NCBI GenBank assembly: GCA_046152925.1
Contig: JBJXFX010000058.1
Location: 62,001-126,000, forward strand
Reading direction: 5' to 3'
Length of the DNA: 64,000 nt
From: CAMAUF01 sp046152925
GTDB taxonomy: Bacteria; Chloroflexota; Dehalococcoidia; Tepidiformales; Tepidiformaceae
Both the position numbers and the translations under genes were made by a program. The notes beneath the pieces were generated by a model. It did not search any database, was not told where the DNA came from, and saw only the letters and a program-made list of their open reading frames with translations. Below are positions 51,694 through 59,874 of this stretch, one piece after another (the stretch's first letter is position 1; every line of letters starts with the position of its first letter).

Positions 51694-54105
51694 ATGGTCA
51701 TCGCCACCCGCACCGGCCGCGAGTCGAACCCCAACGACTTCGAACCGACGCCCCTCTCCGAAAACGCCCTCGTCGTCATGGAACGGCGGATTATGGCGCG
51801 TAACGACCAAGGCGACGCCATCGAAACGCCCGACGGCTGCTTCCGCCGCGTCGCCCATAACCTGGCGGAGGCCGAGCTCCGGTTTGGTGGCGCCGAAGCG
51901 GACCGCGCCGCCGCGGAGCAGCTCTTCTACGAGACGATCTCGTCGCTCGACTTCTTGCCGAACTCGCCGACGCTCGTCAACGCCGGGCGCGAACTGCAAC
52001 AGCTCTCCGCCTGCTTCGTCCTCCCCGTGCCGGATTCGATCGAGGGCATCTTCGAAGCCGTGAAGAACACCGCGCTCATCCATAAGTCCGGCGGCGGCAC
52101 CGGCTTCGCCTTCTCCCGCCTCCGCCCCGCGAACGACCGCGTGCAGTCCACCATGGGCGTCGCCAGCGGCCCCGTCTCCTTCATGCGCGTCTTCGACGCC
52201 GCAACCGAGGCTATCAAGCAAGGCGGCACCCGGCGCGGCGCGAACATGGGCATCCTCCGGGTCGACCATCCCGACATCGACGCCTTCATCGCGATGAAAG
52301 CCGACATGACCACGCTCCAGAACTTCAACATCAGCGTCGCCGTCACCGACGCGTTCATGCAGGCTGTCGAAGCGGGCACCGAGTACGACCTGATCAACCC
52401 GAAGATCGGCCTCCCCGCCGGCAAGAAGGACGCGCGCACCGTCTGGTCGACGATGTTTGAGAACGCCTGGAAGAACGGCGACCCCGGCGTCGTCTTCATC
52501 GACCGGATCAACGCCGGGCGTGCAAACCCGGTCCCGAAGCGCGGCCCCGTCGAATCAACAAATCCATGTGGTGAACAGCCGCTTTACGCATATGACTCCT
52601 GCAACCTCGGCTCCCTCAACCTCGGGCGCTTCACCGCCGGCGTCTCCGGCGAAAAGACCGTCGACTTCGCCCGCCTCGGCCGGGTCGTCCGCCGCACCGT
52701 CCACCTTCTCGACAACGTTATTGAGATGAACAGCTACCCCATCCCCGAGATCGCCGAGACCTCCCACGCCATCCGCCGGATCGGCCTCGGCGTGATGGGT
52801 TGGGCCGACCTCCTGATCGAGCTCCGCGTCCCCTACAACTCCCAGCAGGCCCTCGACGTCGCCCGCGAGGTCATGGGCTTCATCCAGAAGGAGGCGGACG
52901 CCGCCAGCGCCCAGCTCGCCGCCGTCCGCGGCAGCTTCCCGGATTGGGAGCTTTCGATTTACGGCCCCGCCGGCCGCGAAGGCCCCCGCCCGATGCGCAA
53001 CTCGACGCGCACCACCATCGCCCCGACCGGCACCCTCTCGATCATCGCCGACTGCTCCGGCGGCATCGAGCCCGTCTTCGCCCTCGCCTTCATCCGCTCC
53101 CACTACCTCGACAAGGACGACCCGACGAAGCGCACCGAGCTCGCCGAGGTCAACCGCCAGTTCGAAGAGGTCGCCAAGGCCGAGGGCTTCTATAGCGACG
53201 AACTCATCCAGTTCCTCGCCCGCGGCGGCCACCTCGCCGACCGCGCCGAAGTGCCCCAGTGGGTCAAGGACGTCTTCGTTACCGCCCACGACATCGAGCC
53301 CGTCTGGCACGTCAAGATGCAGGCCGCCTTCCAGGAGTTCACCGACAACGCCGTCTCCAAGACGATCAACTTCCCGAACAGCGCCACCGTCGACGACGTG
53401 CGCACCGCCTACGAACAGGCCTACGCGACTGGCTGCAAGGGCATCACGATTTACCGCGACGGCTCCCGAGAACTCCAGGTCCTCAAGTTCGACGACAGCG
53501 CCAAGGCGGCCGGCACGGACGACGCCGAGCTCGCCGTCGCCGAAGCGCAGGCCCTCGTCACCCGCTACAGCGGCCCCGTCCGCCGCAAGCTCCCCGATGA
53601 GCGCGCCTCCATCACCCACAAGTTCCGCGTCGGCGAACAAGAAGGCTACATGACCGTCGGCCTCTTCCCGGATGGGACGCCCGGCGAGGTCTTCATCAAC
53701 GTCAGCAAGCAGGGCTCGACCGTCAGCGGCCTCATGGACACAGTCGCGATGCTCACGAGCTACGCCCTGCAGTACGGCGTCCCGATGCGCGACATCGCCT
53801 CGAAGATGAAGAATTCGCGCTTCGAGCCCAGCGGCCCAACGACGAACAAGCAGATCCCGCTGGCGACCAGCATCGTCGACTACGTCTTCCGCTGGCTGGA
53901 GATGAAGTTCGGCGAGACGGAGGCCGCCGTCCAAGCGCCGCTCATCCCGCTTTCGCAAATCGCCGAGAGCACCGGCGTGCACGCGATGAGCAACAAGGGC
54001 GACATGGTCCCGAGCGGCATCGGCTGCCCCGAATGCGGCGCCGTCCTGGACTACGCCGAGGGCTGCCTCGTCTGCCGCAACTGCTTCTACAACAAGTGCG
54101 GCTGA
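51694..54105 (+). CDS. nrdJ: Vitamin B12-dependent (class II) ribonucleotide reductase
   Basis: Reduces ribonucleotides to deoxyribonucleotides using adenosylcobalamin to make the thiyl radical, so it works with or without oxygen. The 803-residue chain has LDFLPNSPTLVNAGRELQQLSACF (first active-site Cys region), FSRLRPANDRVQSTMGVASGPVSFM, STNPCGEQPLYAYDSCNLGSLNL with the radical-bearing Cys region, and TGTLSIIADCSGGIEPVF. A C-terminal zinc-ribbon-like end with GCPECGAVLDYAEGCLVCRNC carries the shuttle cysteines. AGGAG precedes ATG 51694. Its TGA overlaps the next ATG. Confidence 0.97.
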   Translation: MVIATRTGRESNPNDFEPTPLSENALVVMERRIMARNDQGDAIETPDGCFRRVAHNLAEAELRFGGAEADRAAAEQLFYETISSLDFLPNSPTLVNAGRELQQLSACFVLPVPDSIEGIFEAVKNTALIHKSGGGTGFAFSRLRPANDRVQSTMGVASGPVSFMRVFDAATEAIKQGGTRRGANMGILRVDHPDIDAFIAMKADMTTLQNFNISVAVTDAFMQAVEAGTEYDLINPKIGLPAGKKDARTVWSTMFENAWKNGDPGVVFIDRINAGRANPVPKRGPVESTNPCGEQPLYAYDSCNLGSLNLGRFTAGVSGEKTVDFARLGRVVRRTVHLLDNVIEMNSYPIPEIAETSHAIRRIGLGVMGWADLLIELRVPYNSQQALDVAREVMGFIQKEADAASAQLAAVRGSFPDWELSIYGPAGREGPRPMRNSTRTTIAPTGTLSIIADCSGGIEPVFALAFIRSHYLDKDDPTKRTELAEVNRQFEEVAKAEGFYSDELIQFLARGGHLADRAEVPQWVKDVFVTAHDIEPVWHVKMQAAFQEFTDNAVSKTINFPNSATVDDVRTAYEQAYATGCKGITIYRDGSRELQVLKFDDSAKAAGTDDAELAVAEAQALVTRYSGPVRRKLPDERASITHKFRVGEQEGYMTVGLFPDGTPGEVFINVSKQGSTVSGLMDTVAMLTSYALQYGVPMRDIASKMKNSRFEPSGPTTNKQIPLATSIVDYVFRWLEMKFGETEAAVQAPLIPLSQIAESTGVHAMSNKGDMVPSGIGCPECGAVLDYAEGCLVCRNCFYNKCG

Positions 54106-55220
54106 TGGGCGACTCTCAACGCATGAACGTCACGGTCGTGCTTGGGGCAGGTGCCTCTCACGACTGCCACGCCGGAACTACACCCGTGCGTAGCGAACTT
54201 TGGCAGCCACCGCTTGCGAACACGCTTTTTAACGAGAAACGGTTCTACCGCCTTGGAGCGGACTTGCCGTCGTTTCCGGGTATCTGGTCGTCGATCGCCA
54301 CCCAATTGAGCTCCAGGGGGACGACCAATAGCTTCGAAGCAGCGCTGTCTGAGTGGGCTAAAAGCGCGCACCCGGTACGTCGCGCAGCTTTCAAAAGCAT
54401 CCCCACCTTCTTGATGCGCCTCCTGGCGTCCGCGACCATCGACTATGTGGACCACCCTGACGCGACAAGCCTACTAGTTCGCGGACTCTTGGATGCCTTC
54501 CATCGGGTAACATTTGTTGTCTTAAACTACGACCTAATTCTAGAGACCGCACTATTCGGCCTGGGCCATCTCCCACCGGTCGACCAACTAGACATGGACG
54601 ACTACAATCTTCCCAAAGGAAGTCAGTTTCAGATATACAAAATTCACGGATCCTGCAACTGGATCGCTCCATTCTCTGCCAGTGATAGCAGCTCACCCCG
54701 AGACTTCAATCACTGGATTTCCTTGGTTAATCAAGAACTCGACTTGACCACATGGAGCCCACTGAACTCCGTGAGAGTAGTTCCGCTGAGTCAACTAACA
54801 TTCGATCGAACCAAGCAGCACGGAATATTTATCAACGTCGGGGCTAGTAGGTACGCTGCTGGCTACCCGGTCTTAACGGCGCCGTTACTCGACAAGTCGC
54901 TGGATGACGTGCTCCTGCCCACGGTTACGCGGAACAGCCTCGCTGATTGCCTTTCAGAAACCGACATTGTGCTCGCGATCGGGACGAGTGGACTCGACGC
55001 CGACCTAATGGAACTTATGCGCACGCACGCCAAGAGCGTTTCGAGCATCAGGGTCATCTCGAAGTCGCAGCAAAGTGCGAACGAAGCGTTGGCACGCTTC
55101 ATGGACAACCTTCCGGAGGCTTGCAGAGCTAACGCTGACGCGATTGCGGGCGGTCTGAGCCAGTTCGTGACCGGACCTCGATTCGAGGAATTTAGGTCGA
55201 ATCCCAGCCAAGTCGCCTAG
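54105..55220 (+). CDS. SIR2-like NAD-binding protein, probable acquired defence effector
   Basis: A 371-residue protein with the SIR2-like signature of antiphage NADases: VVLGAGASHDCHAG at residues 11-24 (NAD-binding GAGAS), VVLNYDLILE near 139-148, and YKIHGSCNW near 178-186. It lacks the zinc-finger cysteines of deacetylase sirtuins. Start ATG 54105 overlaps the nrdJ stop; ATG 54123 is an alternative. Base composition differs sharply from neighbours: 54601-54660 has 23 G/C of 60, with many A/T-ending codons, indicating recent acquisition. No membrane helix, and no partner such as TIR, Argonaute or ATPase next to it. NAD depletion on infection is a family-based inference. Confidence 0.8.
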   Translation: MGDSQRMNVTVVLGAGASHDCHAGTTPVRSELWQPPLANTLFNEKRFYRLGADLPSFPGIWSSIATQLSSRGTTNSFEAALSEWAKSAHPVRRAAFKSIPTFLMRLLASATIDYVDHPDATSLLVRGLLDAFHRVTFVVLNYDLILETALFGLGHLPPVDQLDMDDYNLPKGSQFQIYKIHGSCNWIAPFSASDSSSPRDFNHWISLVNQELDLTTWSPLNSVRVVPLSQLTFDRTKQHGIFINVGASRYAAGYPVLTAPLLDKSLDDVLLPTVTRNSLADCLSETDIVLAIGTSGLDADLMELMRTHAKSVSSIRVISKSQQSANEALARFMDNLPEACRANADAIAGGLSQFVTGPRFEEFRSNPSQVA

Positions 55221-55255
55221 CTTCCACCGCGTTCTGGCCGCCAGCGCTTAAGTCC

Positions 55256-56092
55256 TCACCCCTCGAACGCAGGCTCCTCCCACCACGGGAAAAACGCCGG
55301 CATCTCGTCGCTCGGACGCATCGTGAACACCGCCGGACGCTTCTCCAAGAACGACAGCACCCCCTCGTCCGCGTCCCGCGTCTGCCCCATCGCGTCCACG
55401 CCCTTCGACTCCAGCCGGTGCGCCACCATCGGGTGGTCCGCGCCCAACATCCGCCACAACAGCTGCCGCGTCAGCGCCACGCTCACCGCCGACGCGTTCG
55501 CAGCGATCTCCCGCGCCAGCTCGCCCGCCTTCGCCAACAGCTCCGCCCCCGGTACGACATCGCGGACGAGCCCCGCCGCCTTCGCTTCCTCCACCCCGAA
55601 CACCCGGCCCGACATGCACCATTCCAGTGCCTTCGAGATGCCCACAATCCGCGGCAGGAACCACGAGCTCGCCGACTCCGGCACGATCCCCCGCCGCGCG
55701 AAGACATAGCCAAACCGCGCACTCTCGGAGGCCACCCGGATGTCCGCCGCCAGGATCATCGTCGCGCCCATGCCCACCGCCGGCCCGTTGATCGCCGCGA
55801 TGATCGGCTTCTTACACGCGAACATCTGGAGCGTCAGCAGCCCGCCCGGGTCACGCGCGCCCAGCTCCGCGAACACGTTGCCGCCCGAAACATCGGCTCC
55901 GGCACAGAAGCCCCGCCCCGCGCCGGTCAGGATGACCGCGCGCACGCTGTCGTCCGCGTCCGCCTGTTGAAACGCGTCGACCATCTCCATCGTCATCGGC
56001 GTCGTCGCCGCGTTCAGCTTCTCGGGCCGGTTCATCGTGATCGTGAGGACTCCGTCCTCGATGGCGTAGAGGATATCGTTATAGCTCGGCAT
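55256..56092 (-). CDS. Enoyl-CoA hydratase/isomerase
   Basis: A 278-residue crotonase. ATG 56092 begins MPSYNDILYAIEDGVLTITM; further landmarks are NRPEKLNAATTPM, the oxyanion-hole GRGFCAGADVSGG, and IAAINGPAVGMGATMILAADIR, plus the expected glutamate position in ARRGIVPESASSWFLPRIVG. That GIVPE...SSW signature matches typical enoyl-CoA hydratases of fatty-acid and xenobiotic degradation. It lies downstream of the SIR2-like gene on the other strand and next to a noncoding stretch. Confidence 0.93.
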   Translation of the reverse strand: MPSYNDILYAIEDGVLTITMNRPEKLNAATTPMTMEMVDAFQQADADDSVRAVILTGAGRGFCAGADVSGGNVFAELGARDPGGLLTLQMFACKKPIIAAINGPAVGMGATMILAADIRVASESARFGYVFARRGIVPESASSWFLPRIVGISKALEWCMSGRVFGVEEAKAAGLVRDVVPGAELLAKAGELAREIAANASAVSVALTRQLLWRMLGADHPMVAHRLESKGVDAMGQTRDADEGVLSFLEKRPAVFTMRPSDEMPAFFPWWEEPAFEG

Positions 56093-56673
56093 GCCCCGCA
56101 GTCTACCTCCCCCATCCCGCCAGTGACTCCCCCCGCGCATCCGCACCGCGACCGTCAGGAAGCGTCCTCGCCCCCGCCAGCGACCCCCGCACAGCCGCGA
56201 GCGTCAGCAAGCGGGCCGCCCCACGCAGTCTCACCACACGCCCGACTCTCCTCAGTACCGCGACGACCCGGGAGCGGTCACGCCGCCGCCCGCGCGCCCG
56301 GCCACGCAGTCTCAGGACGCTCCACTCAAAATCAGAGCCCGGAACGCCAGTGACGGGGCCGTCGCAAAGAACCCCGCTCACAACACCCTGCCAACGTCCC
56401 CTGACGGACCGCCGCGATCCACGCTACCCTCGGGCCTTGCACCCAACCCCGCTCCTCGCCCAAACGCGCCCCACCGCCACACTCAATGAGCCCAATGAGC
56501 CTTGGCTCATGAAACGCTGATCCAATGAGCCGGAGGCCCATCAAGGCTCATCCCAGCGCCACCCTGGCTCATCCGCGACGGCGACCCTCGATGAGACGCT
56601 CGTCGCCGTCTCATCTCCCCACACCGCGCGCAACCCGCCCCGCTTTGGTAAAGTCCCCCCACGGAGGCAGCAG
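56093..56673. other. Noncoding stretch with degenerate repeats before the selenoprotein gene
   Basis: No supported gene; the short open frames here are arginine-rich and lack family features. The left part holds repeated words: ACGCAGTCTCA twice (near 56223 and 56300) and CGCCAGTGAC-like words three times. The right part carries the ATGAGCC array described separately. Composition is C-rich on the + strand. Confidence 0.6.
56486..56615. repeat. ATGAGCC/GGCTCAT operator-like array
   Basis: Three direct ATGAGCC (56486, 56495, 56525) and three inverted GGCTCAT (56504, 56545, 56566) occur within 90 bases. The second and third form a perfect palindrome with a two-base centre. A further perfect inverted repeat follows, GATGAGACG (56590-56598) and CGTCTCATC (56607-56615), with an eight-base loop. 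All share ATGAG cores. The array ends 58 bases before the selenoprotein start. Confidence 0.75.
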
Positions 56674-57237
56674 ATGACCCGAATCCCCACCGTCGAAGGC
56701 GCCCATGGCTTCGGAGGCGTCTACATGCGCCACCCAGCCCTCTGGGAGGCGTTCAAGGCCAGCTACGGCACGCTCTGGGAATACGGCGAGCTCGACCCCC
56801 TCGTCAAAGACCTCTGCCGCATCAAGTCCGCCCAGCTCCACGGATGCATGTTCTGAGGCATGGCTCGGGCTGTTGCGGCGCAACAGCAGGGCATGGACGA
56901 AGAGATGGTCGCCAAGCTCCCCACCTACGAGACCAGCGACCTCCCCGAGCGCCTCAAGCTCGCGCTCACCCTCGTCGAATCCTGGGTCACGGCCGCCGGC
57001 CAGACGGTCGACGACGCCCTGATGGACAGCCTCCGCGAGCACTACTCGGAAAAGCAGATCGTCGAGCTCGCGATCGCCATCGGGACGTTCGACTTCTCCC
57101 ACCGGTTTAACGCCGTGATGGGCGTCGAACCCGTCCACCCCGGCACGTACCAAACGAACCACCTGATGGCGCCACCCCACATGAAGGCGCATCTCGCCGA
57201 GTTGGGCATCGAGCCGCCCGCCCGCAACGAGGAGTAG
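56674..57237 (+). CDS. CMD/AhpD-like selenoprotein with C-x-x-Sec (in-frame TGA)
   Basis: One reading frame of 188 codons interrupted by a single TGA at 56854-56856 (codon 61). Upstream residues end RIKSAQLHGCMF; downstream they continue, in the same frame, GMARAVAAQQQGMDEEMVAKL, LPERLKLALTLVESW and GTFDFSHRFNAVMG. Together they make a full carboxymuconolactone-decarboxylase/AhpD-type protein, whose redox motif is normally SAQxNGCxxCxxAR; the TGA replaces the second cysteine, giving C58-M-F-U61. A strong hairpin follows at bacterial SECIS distance. Expected role is a thiol/selenol peroxidase or reductase. The alternative is two pieces of a broken gene or a sequencing error. An ACGGAGG site precedes ATG 56674. 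Confidence 0.8.
56859..56895 (+). promoter_or_regulatory. Candidate bacterial SECIS hairpin
   Basis: Directly after the TGA, GCTGTTGC (56869-56876) and GCAACAGC (56880-56887) form an eight-pair stem with a GGC loop, 21-23 bases past the TGA. Outer pairs GCTC/GGGC and CAT/ATG extend it to 56859-56895 with small bulges. Bacterial SECIS elements lie just downstream of the Sec codon with a short apical loop that has a G near its start, as here. Confidence 0.7.
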
Positions 57238-57240
57238 CCC

Positions 57241-57669
57241 GTGGACGCCATCGCCGACCGCCTCGCGATCTACGACCTCTGCACCACCTACGCCGAGGCG
57301 CTCGACATCAAGGACTGGGCGCTGTTCGCCACCATCTGGGTGCCGGACTGCGATGTCCACTACCCCGGCGACGTCCACCTTCAGGGCATCGACGTGGTTT
57401 CGGCCTACTGTGAACGCGCCCTCAGCCGCTTCCGGGCGACCCAGCACCTGCTCGGCAACCACCGGGTGACGATCGACGGCGATCAGGCCCGGAGCAAGAT
57501 CTACCTTCAGGCGAGCCACATCTTCCCGGAGGCCGAGGGTGGCCGCTGCTACACCCTCGGCGGCTACTACGAAGACATCCTCGTCCGCACGCCCGCCGGC
57601 TGGCGGATCAAGACCCGCACGCTCACGAGCCTCTGGACCGAGACGGCGGAGCCCGCCCAGCGGCGCTAA
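57241..57669 (+). CDS. NTF2/SnoaL-like protein
   Basis: A 142-residue cone-shaped NTF2-like fold protein: IADRLAIYDLCTTYAEALDIKDWALFATIWVPDCDVHYPG, then TQHLLGNHRVTIDGDQARSKIYLQASHIF and YYEDILVRTPAGWRIKTRTLTSLW. The D-x-C-D-V-H-Y and N-H-R-V pattern matches the SnoaL-4 type, which includes dehydratases, isomerases and small-molecule binding proteins. GTG 57241 lies three bases after the selenoprotein stop, so they are in one operon and probably act on the same substrate or stress. Function is not resolved. Confidence 0.85.
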   Translation: MDAIADRLAIYDLCTTYAEALDIKDWALFATIWVPDCDVHYPGDVHLQGIDVVSAYCERALSRFRATQHLLGNHRVTIDGDQARSKIYLQASHIFPEAEGGRCYTLGGYYEDILVRTPAGWRIKTRTLTSLWTETAEPAQRR

Positions 57670-57681
57670 GCCGGGCCGGCG

Positions 57682-59874
57682 TTACCGGTCGGTCGTCGTC
57701 ACCGAGCCCAGCGTCCGCAAGAAGTTGACGAGGTGCCAGATCTCCTCGTCCGACAGCGAGTCTGGCCCCTCGCCCCAGGCGCGCATCGCGGTCCCGGGGA
57801 GGCCGTCGGCGATGAACCGGAAGAGCTGGCCGTCGGCGTGCAGGGGTGCGTGGACCGTCAGGTCCAAGGGGTAAGGTTCGAGTTTGAGGCCCGGCGGCGG
57901 GACGCCGCTTCGCCCGTGGCAGGCCATACAATTCTGCAGGTAGATTTCCCGGCCGCGGTTGATGGAGTCCGCGTCCGCCGCGATCGGGTTCTGCGGGAGC
58001 CCTTCCTGTTCGTGCCCATGCACGCCGAAGAGCAGCAGCGTCCCGAGCCCGAAACCCGCCAGCGTCGCCCCATTCGCCGACCAGGCCCAGCCGCGACGCC
58101 GGTGCGGGATGCGCCCTTTGAAGAGCGCGACCCCCAGGCCGATGAGCGCCGCCACCAGCCCACCCGTGGTGTTCCACGAGACAGCCGCAGCCGGATTGCC
58201 CCACGCGTCCCGTGCGGCGAAGGCCGCGACCGGCGCGCCGGCCGGCCGCACCTCATAGAAGGCGCGGACGTCGTCTTTATCGGCGCGACGCACCTCGACC
58301 TCGACCTGCCAGCCGCCCTCAAGCGTCAGGTAAGGCCCCTGCCCGAGGTAGTCGCCCGAACTGTTCCGGGCGAGGACCAGCGTCGAAGGCCCGACCTGCT
58401 GGTCTTCCCGGTAGCGGAACACCAGGCGGACGCGCTGGACCTCAACCTGCGCCCCTGCGGCATCGCGGACCTGCACGGTGAAGGTGTTGAAGCCGGTACG
58501 GTTCGGGTCGACCGCGAGGCGCACCGCGAGTTCGCCCGCAGGCAGGGTGCTTGCGAACGGCTTCGCATCGAGCGACTCCGGGACGGACTTCGCCGCCGTC
58601 GTCTGCGTCAGCACGCCGCCGAGCGCGACGATCACCAGGCCGAGCAACGCCTCGGCCGTCACCGTCAGGAGGAAGGGTCGCGGGCTCGCCTTTCGCCCGA
58701 CGGCCCGCCGGCGGCCCCAGCGCGCGTTCCAGGCGGCAAGCGCGCCCAACGGGACGAGCACGGCAACCTTCAGCGCAAGGACGACGCCGTAGTTGGTCGA
58801 CGTCAGCCGGTCGACGCTATCCACCTGGACGAGCGCGTTCAAGAGGCCGGCCGCGGCCGCGACGAAGACCGCGAGCGAAGCCACGAGGCCGAAACGGGCG
58901 GCGAACGCGGCGTAGTGATGCTCCCGCCAAGCGAGACGGAGGTAAAAGGCCAGCCCGGCGACGGCGGCGACCCAGGCCACCGCCGCCCACCCGTGGAGCG
59001 CATCGAACGCCATCGCCCAGTTCGAGCCCGTCCCGGCGGCGGCGTGGCTCGTCGCCGTGAAGCCAACCAGGTAGAACGCGACGCCGGCGAGCGCGCCGAG
59101 CGCGGGCCAGGCCTTCCCAGGCGTCCGCAAGGAGGCCCACGCGCCCGCGGCGACGACGCCCAGCGCCGCCCAGCGGAGGAGCCACCAGCGCCCCGACCGC
59201 GTCTCGAAGACTAACTCGCGGAACGAGAAGCTTTCGTAGGTGTTCGCCAACTCGAAGCCCGAGAGGACCGTCGCAATCGCGACAACTGCGACCCCCGAGG
59301 CGGCAACGAACGCCAGCCTCCGCCGGACCGCGGCCGGAGGCTGAGCAAGAAGGATGATCAGCGCGGGCCCGGCGGCGCCCAAAAGGCCGAGCAGCGCGAG
59401 GAGCCGCACGGCCACGCCGTCCTCGGATGGCGGCGGGTCGGCCTCGCTGCCGGACTCCCCAAGGAGGTTCGCCCCGGCAGGCAGCGATCCATCGGCGTTG
59501 AGCACCGTGAACGGATACGCGCCCCGGAGCGCGTGGCCATCGACGCGCGAGACGTTCGACCAGATGACGTTGTAGAAGCCCGGCCCAAGCGCGCTCGGGA
59601 GGCGCAGGCGGAGCGTCGTGCCAGTAGCGGAGAGCTCGGCCGCCCCTTCGTGGACAAGTCCGCCGGCGCCGTCGAGCACCCGGACGGCGCTTGCCGCGGG
59701 GTCCACCGGCTCGGCGAACGAAAGCGTCACCTCCGTGGGCCCGCGCTGGAGAAAAGCGTTTGCGGGCGGCTCCGACTGGAGGAGGGTCGCGTGGGCCAAG
59801 ACGCCCCGCGGCCCGCCGATGACGAAGCCAGCGGCCAGCACCGCTATGACCACGAAGACGACGCGCCGGGTCAT
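57682..59874 (-). CDS. CopC-CopD-cytochrome c fusion protein
   Basis: A 730-residue membrane protein joining several copper and electron-transfer units. After a signal peptide, the CopC domain starts at H28 (HATLLQSEPPANA, with the N-terminal copper-binding His). Eight helices of the CopD type follow (GSNWAMAFDALHGWAAVAWVAA and neighbours), then an extracytoplasmic FixH/YtkA-like domain, two more helices, and a C-terminal cytochrome c with CMACH at 649-653 and a distal M697 in LPGTAMRAW. Likely moves copper and electrons at the outer face. ATG 59874 overlaps the stop of the upstream CopC gene (ATGA). Confidence 0.88.
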   Translation of the reverse strand: MTRRVVFVVIAVLAAGFVIGGPRGVLAHATLLQSEPPANAFLQRGPTEVTLSFAEPVDPAASAVRVLDGAGGLVHEGAAELSATGTTLRLRLPSALGPGFYNVIWSNVSRVDGHALRGAYPFTVLNADGSLPAGANLLGESGSEADPPPSEDGVAVRLLALLGLLGAAGPALIILLAQPPAAVRRRLAFVAASGVAVVAIATVLSGFELANTYESFSFRELVFETRSGRWWLLRWAALGVVAAGAWASLRTPGKAWPALGALAGVAFYLVGFTATSHAAAGTGSNWAMAFDALHGWAAVAWVAAVAGLAFYLRLAWREHHYAAFAARFGLVASLAVFVAAAAGLLNALVQVDSVDRLTSTNYGVVLALKVAVLVPLGALAAWNARWGRRRAVGRKASPRPFLLTVTAEALLGLVIVALGGVLTQTTAAKSVPESLDAKPFASTLPAGELAVRLAVDPNRTGFNTFTVQVRDAAGAQVEVQRVRLVFRYREDQQVGPSTLVLARNSSGDYLGQGPYLTLEGGWQVEVEVRRADKDDVRAFYEVRPAGAPVAAFAARDAWGNPAAAVSWNTTGGLVAALIGLGVALFKGRIPHRRRGWAWSANGATLAGFGLGTLLLFGVHGHEQEGLPQNPIAADADSINRGREIYLQNCMACHGRSGVPPPGLKLEPYPLDLTVHAPLHADGQLFRFIADGLPGTAMRAWGEGPDSLSDEEIWHLVNFLRTLGSVTTTDR

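Noticed and set aside
54103..54107. nrdJ TGA considered as a selenocysteine codon
   Set aside because: The nrdJ product is full length with its zinc-ribbon end, the following frame has no family continuity, and TGA overlaps a better-supported ATG.
56103..56544. Arg-rich reverse-strand open frames in the gap before the selenoprotein gene
   Set aside because: Low complexity, no ribosome-binding sites, and built from short degenerate repeats.
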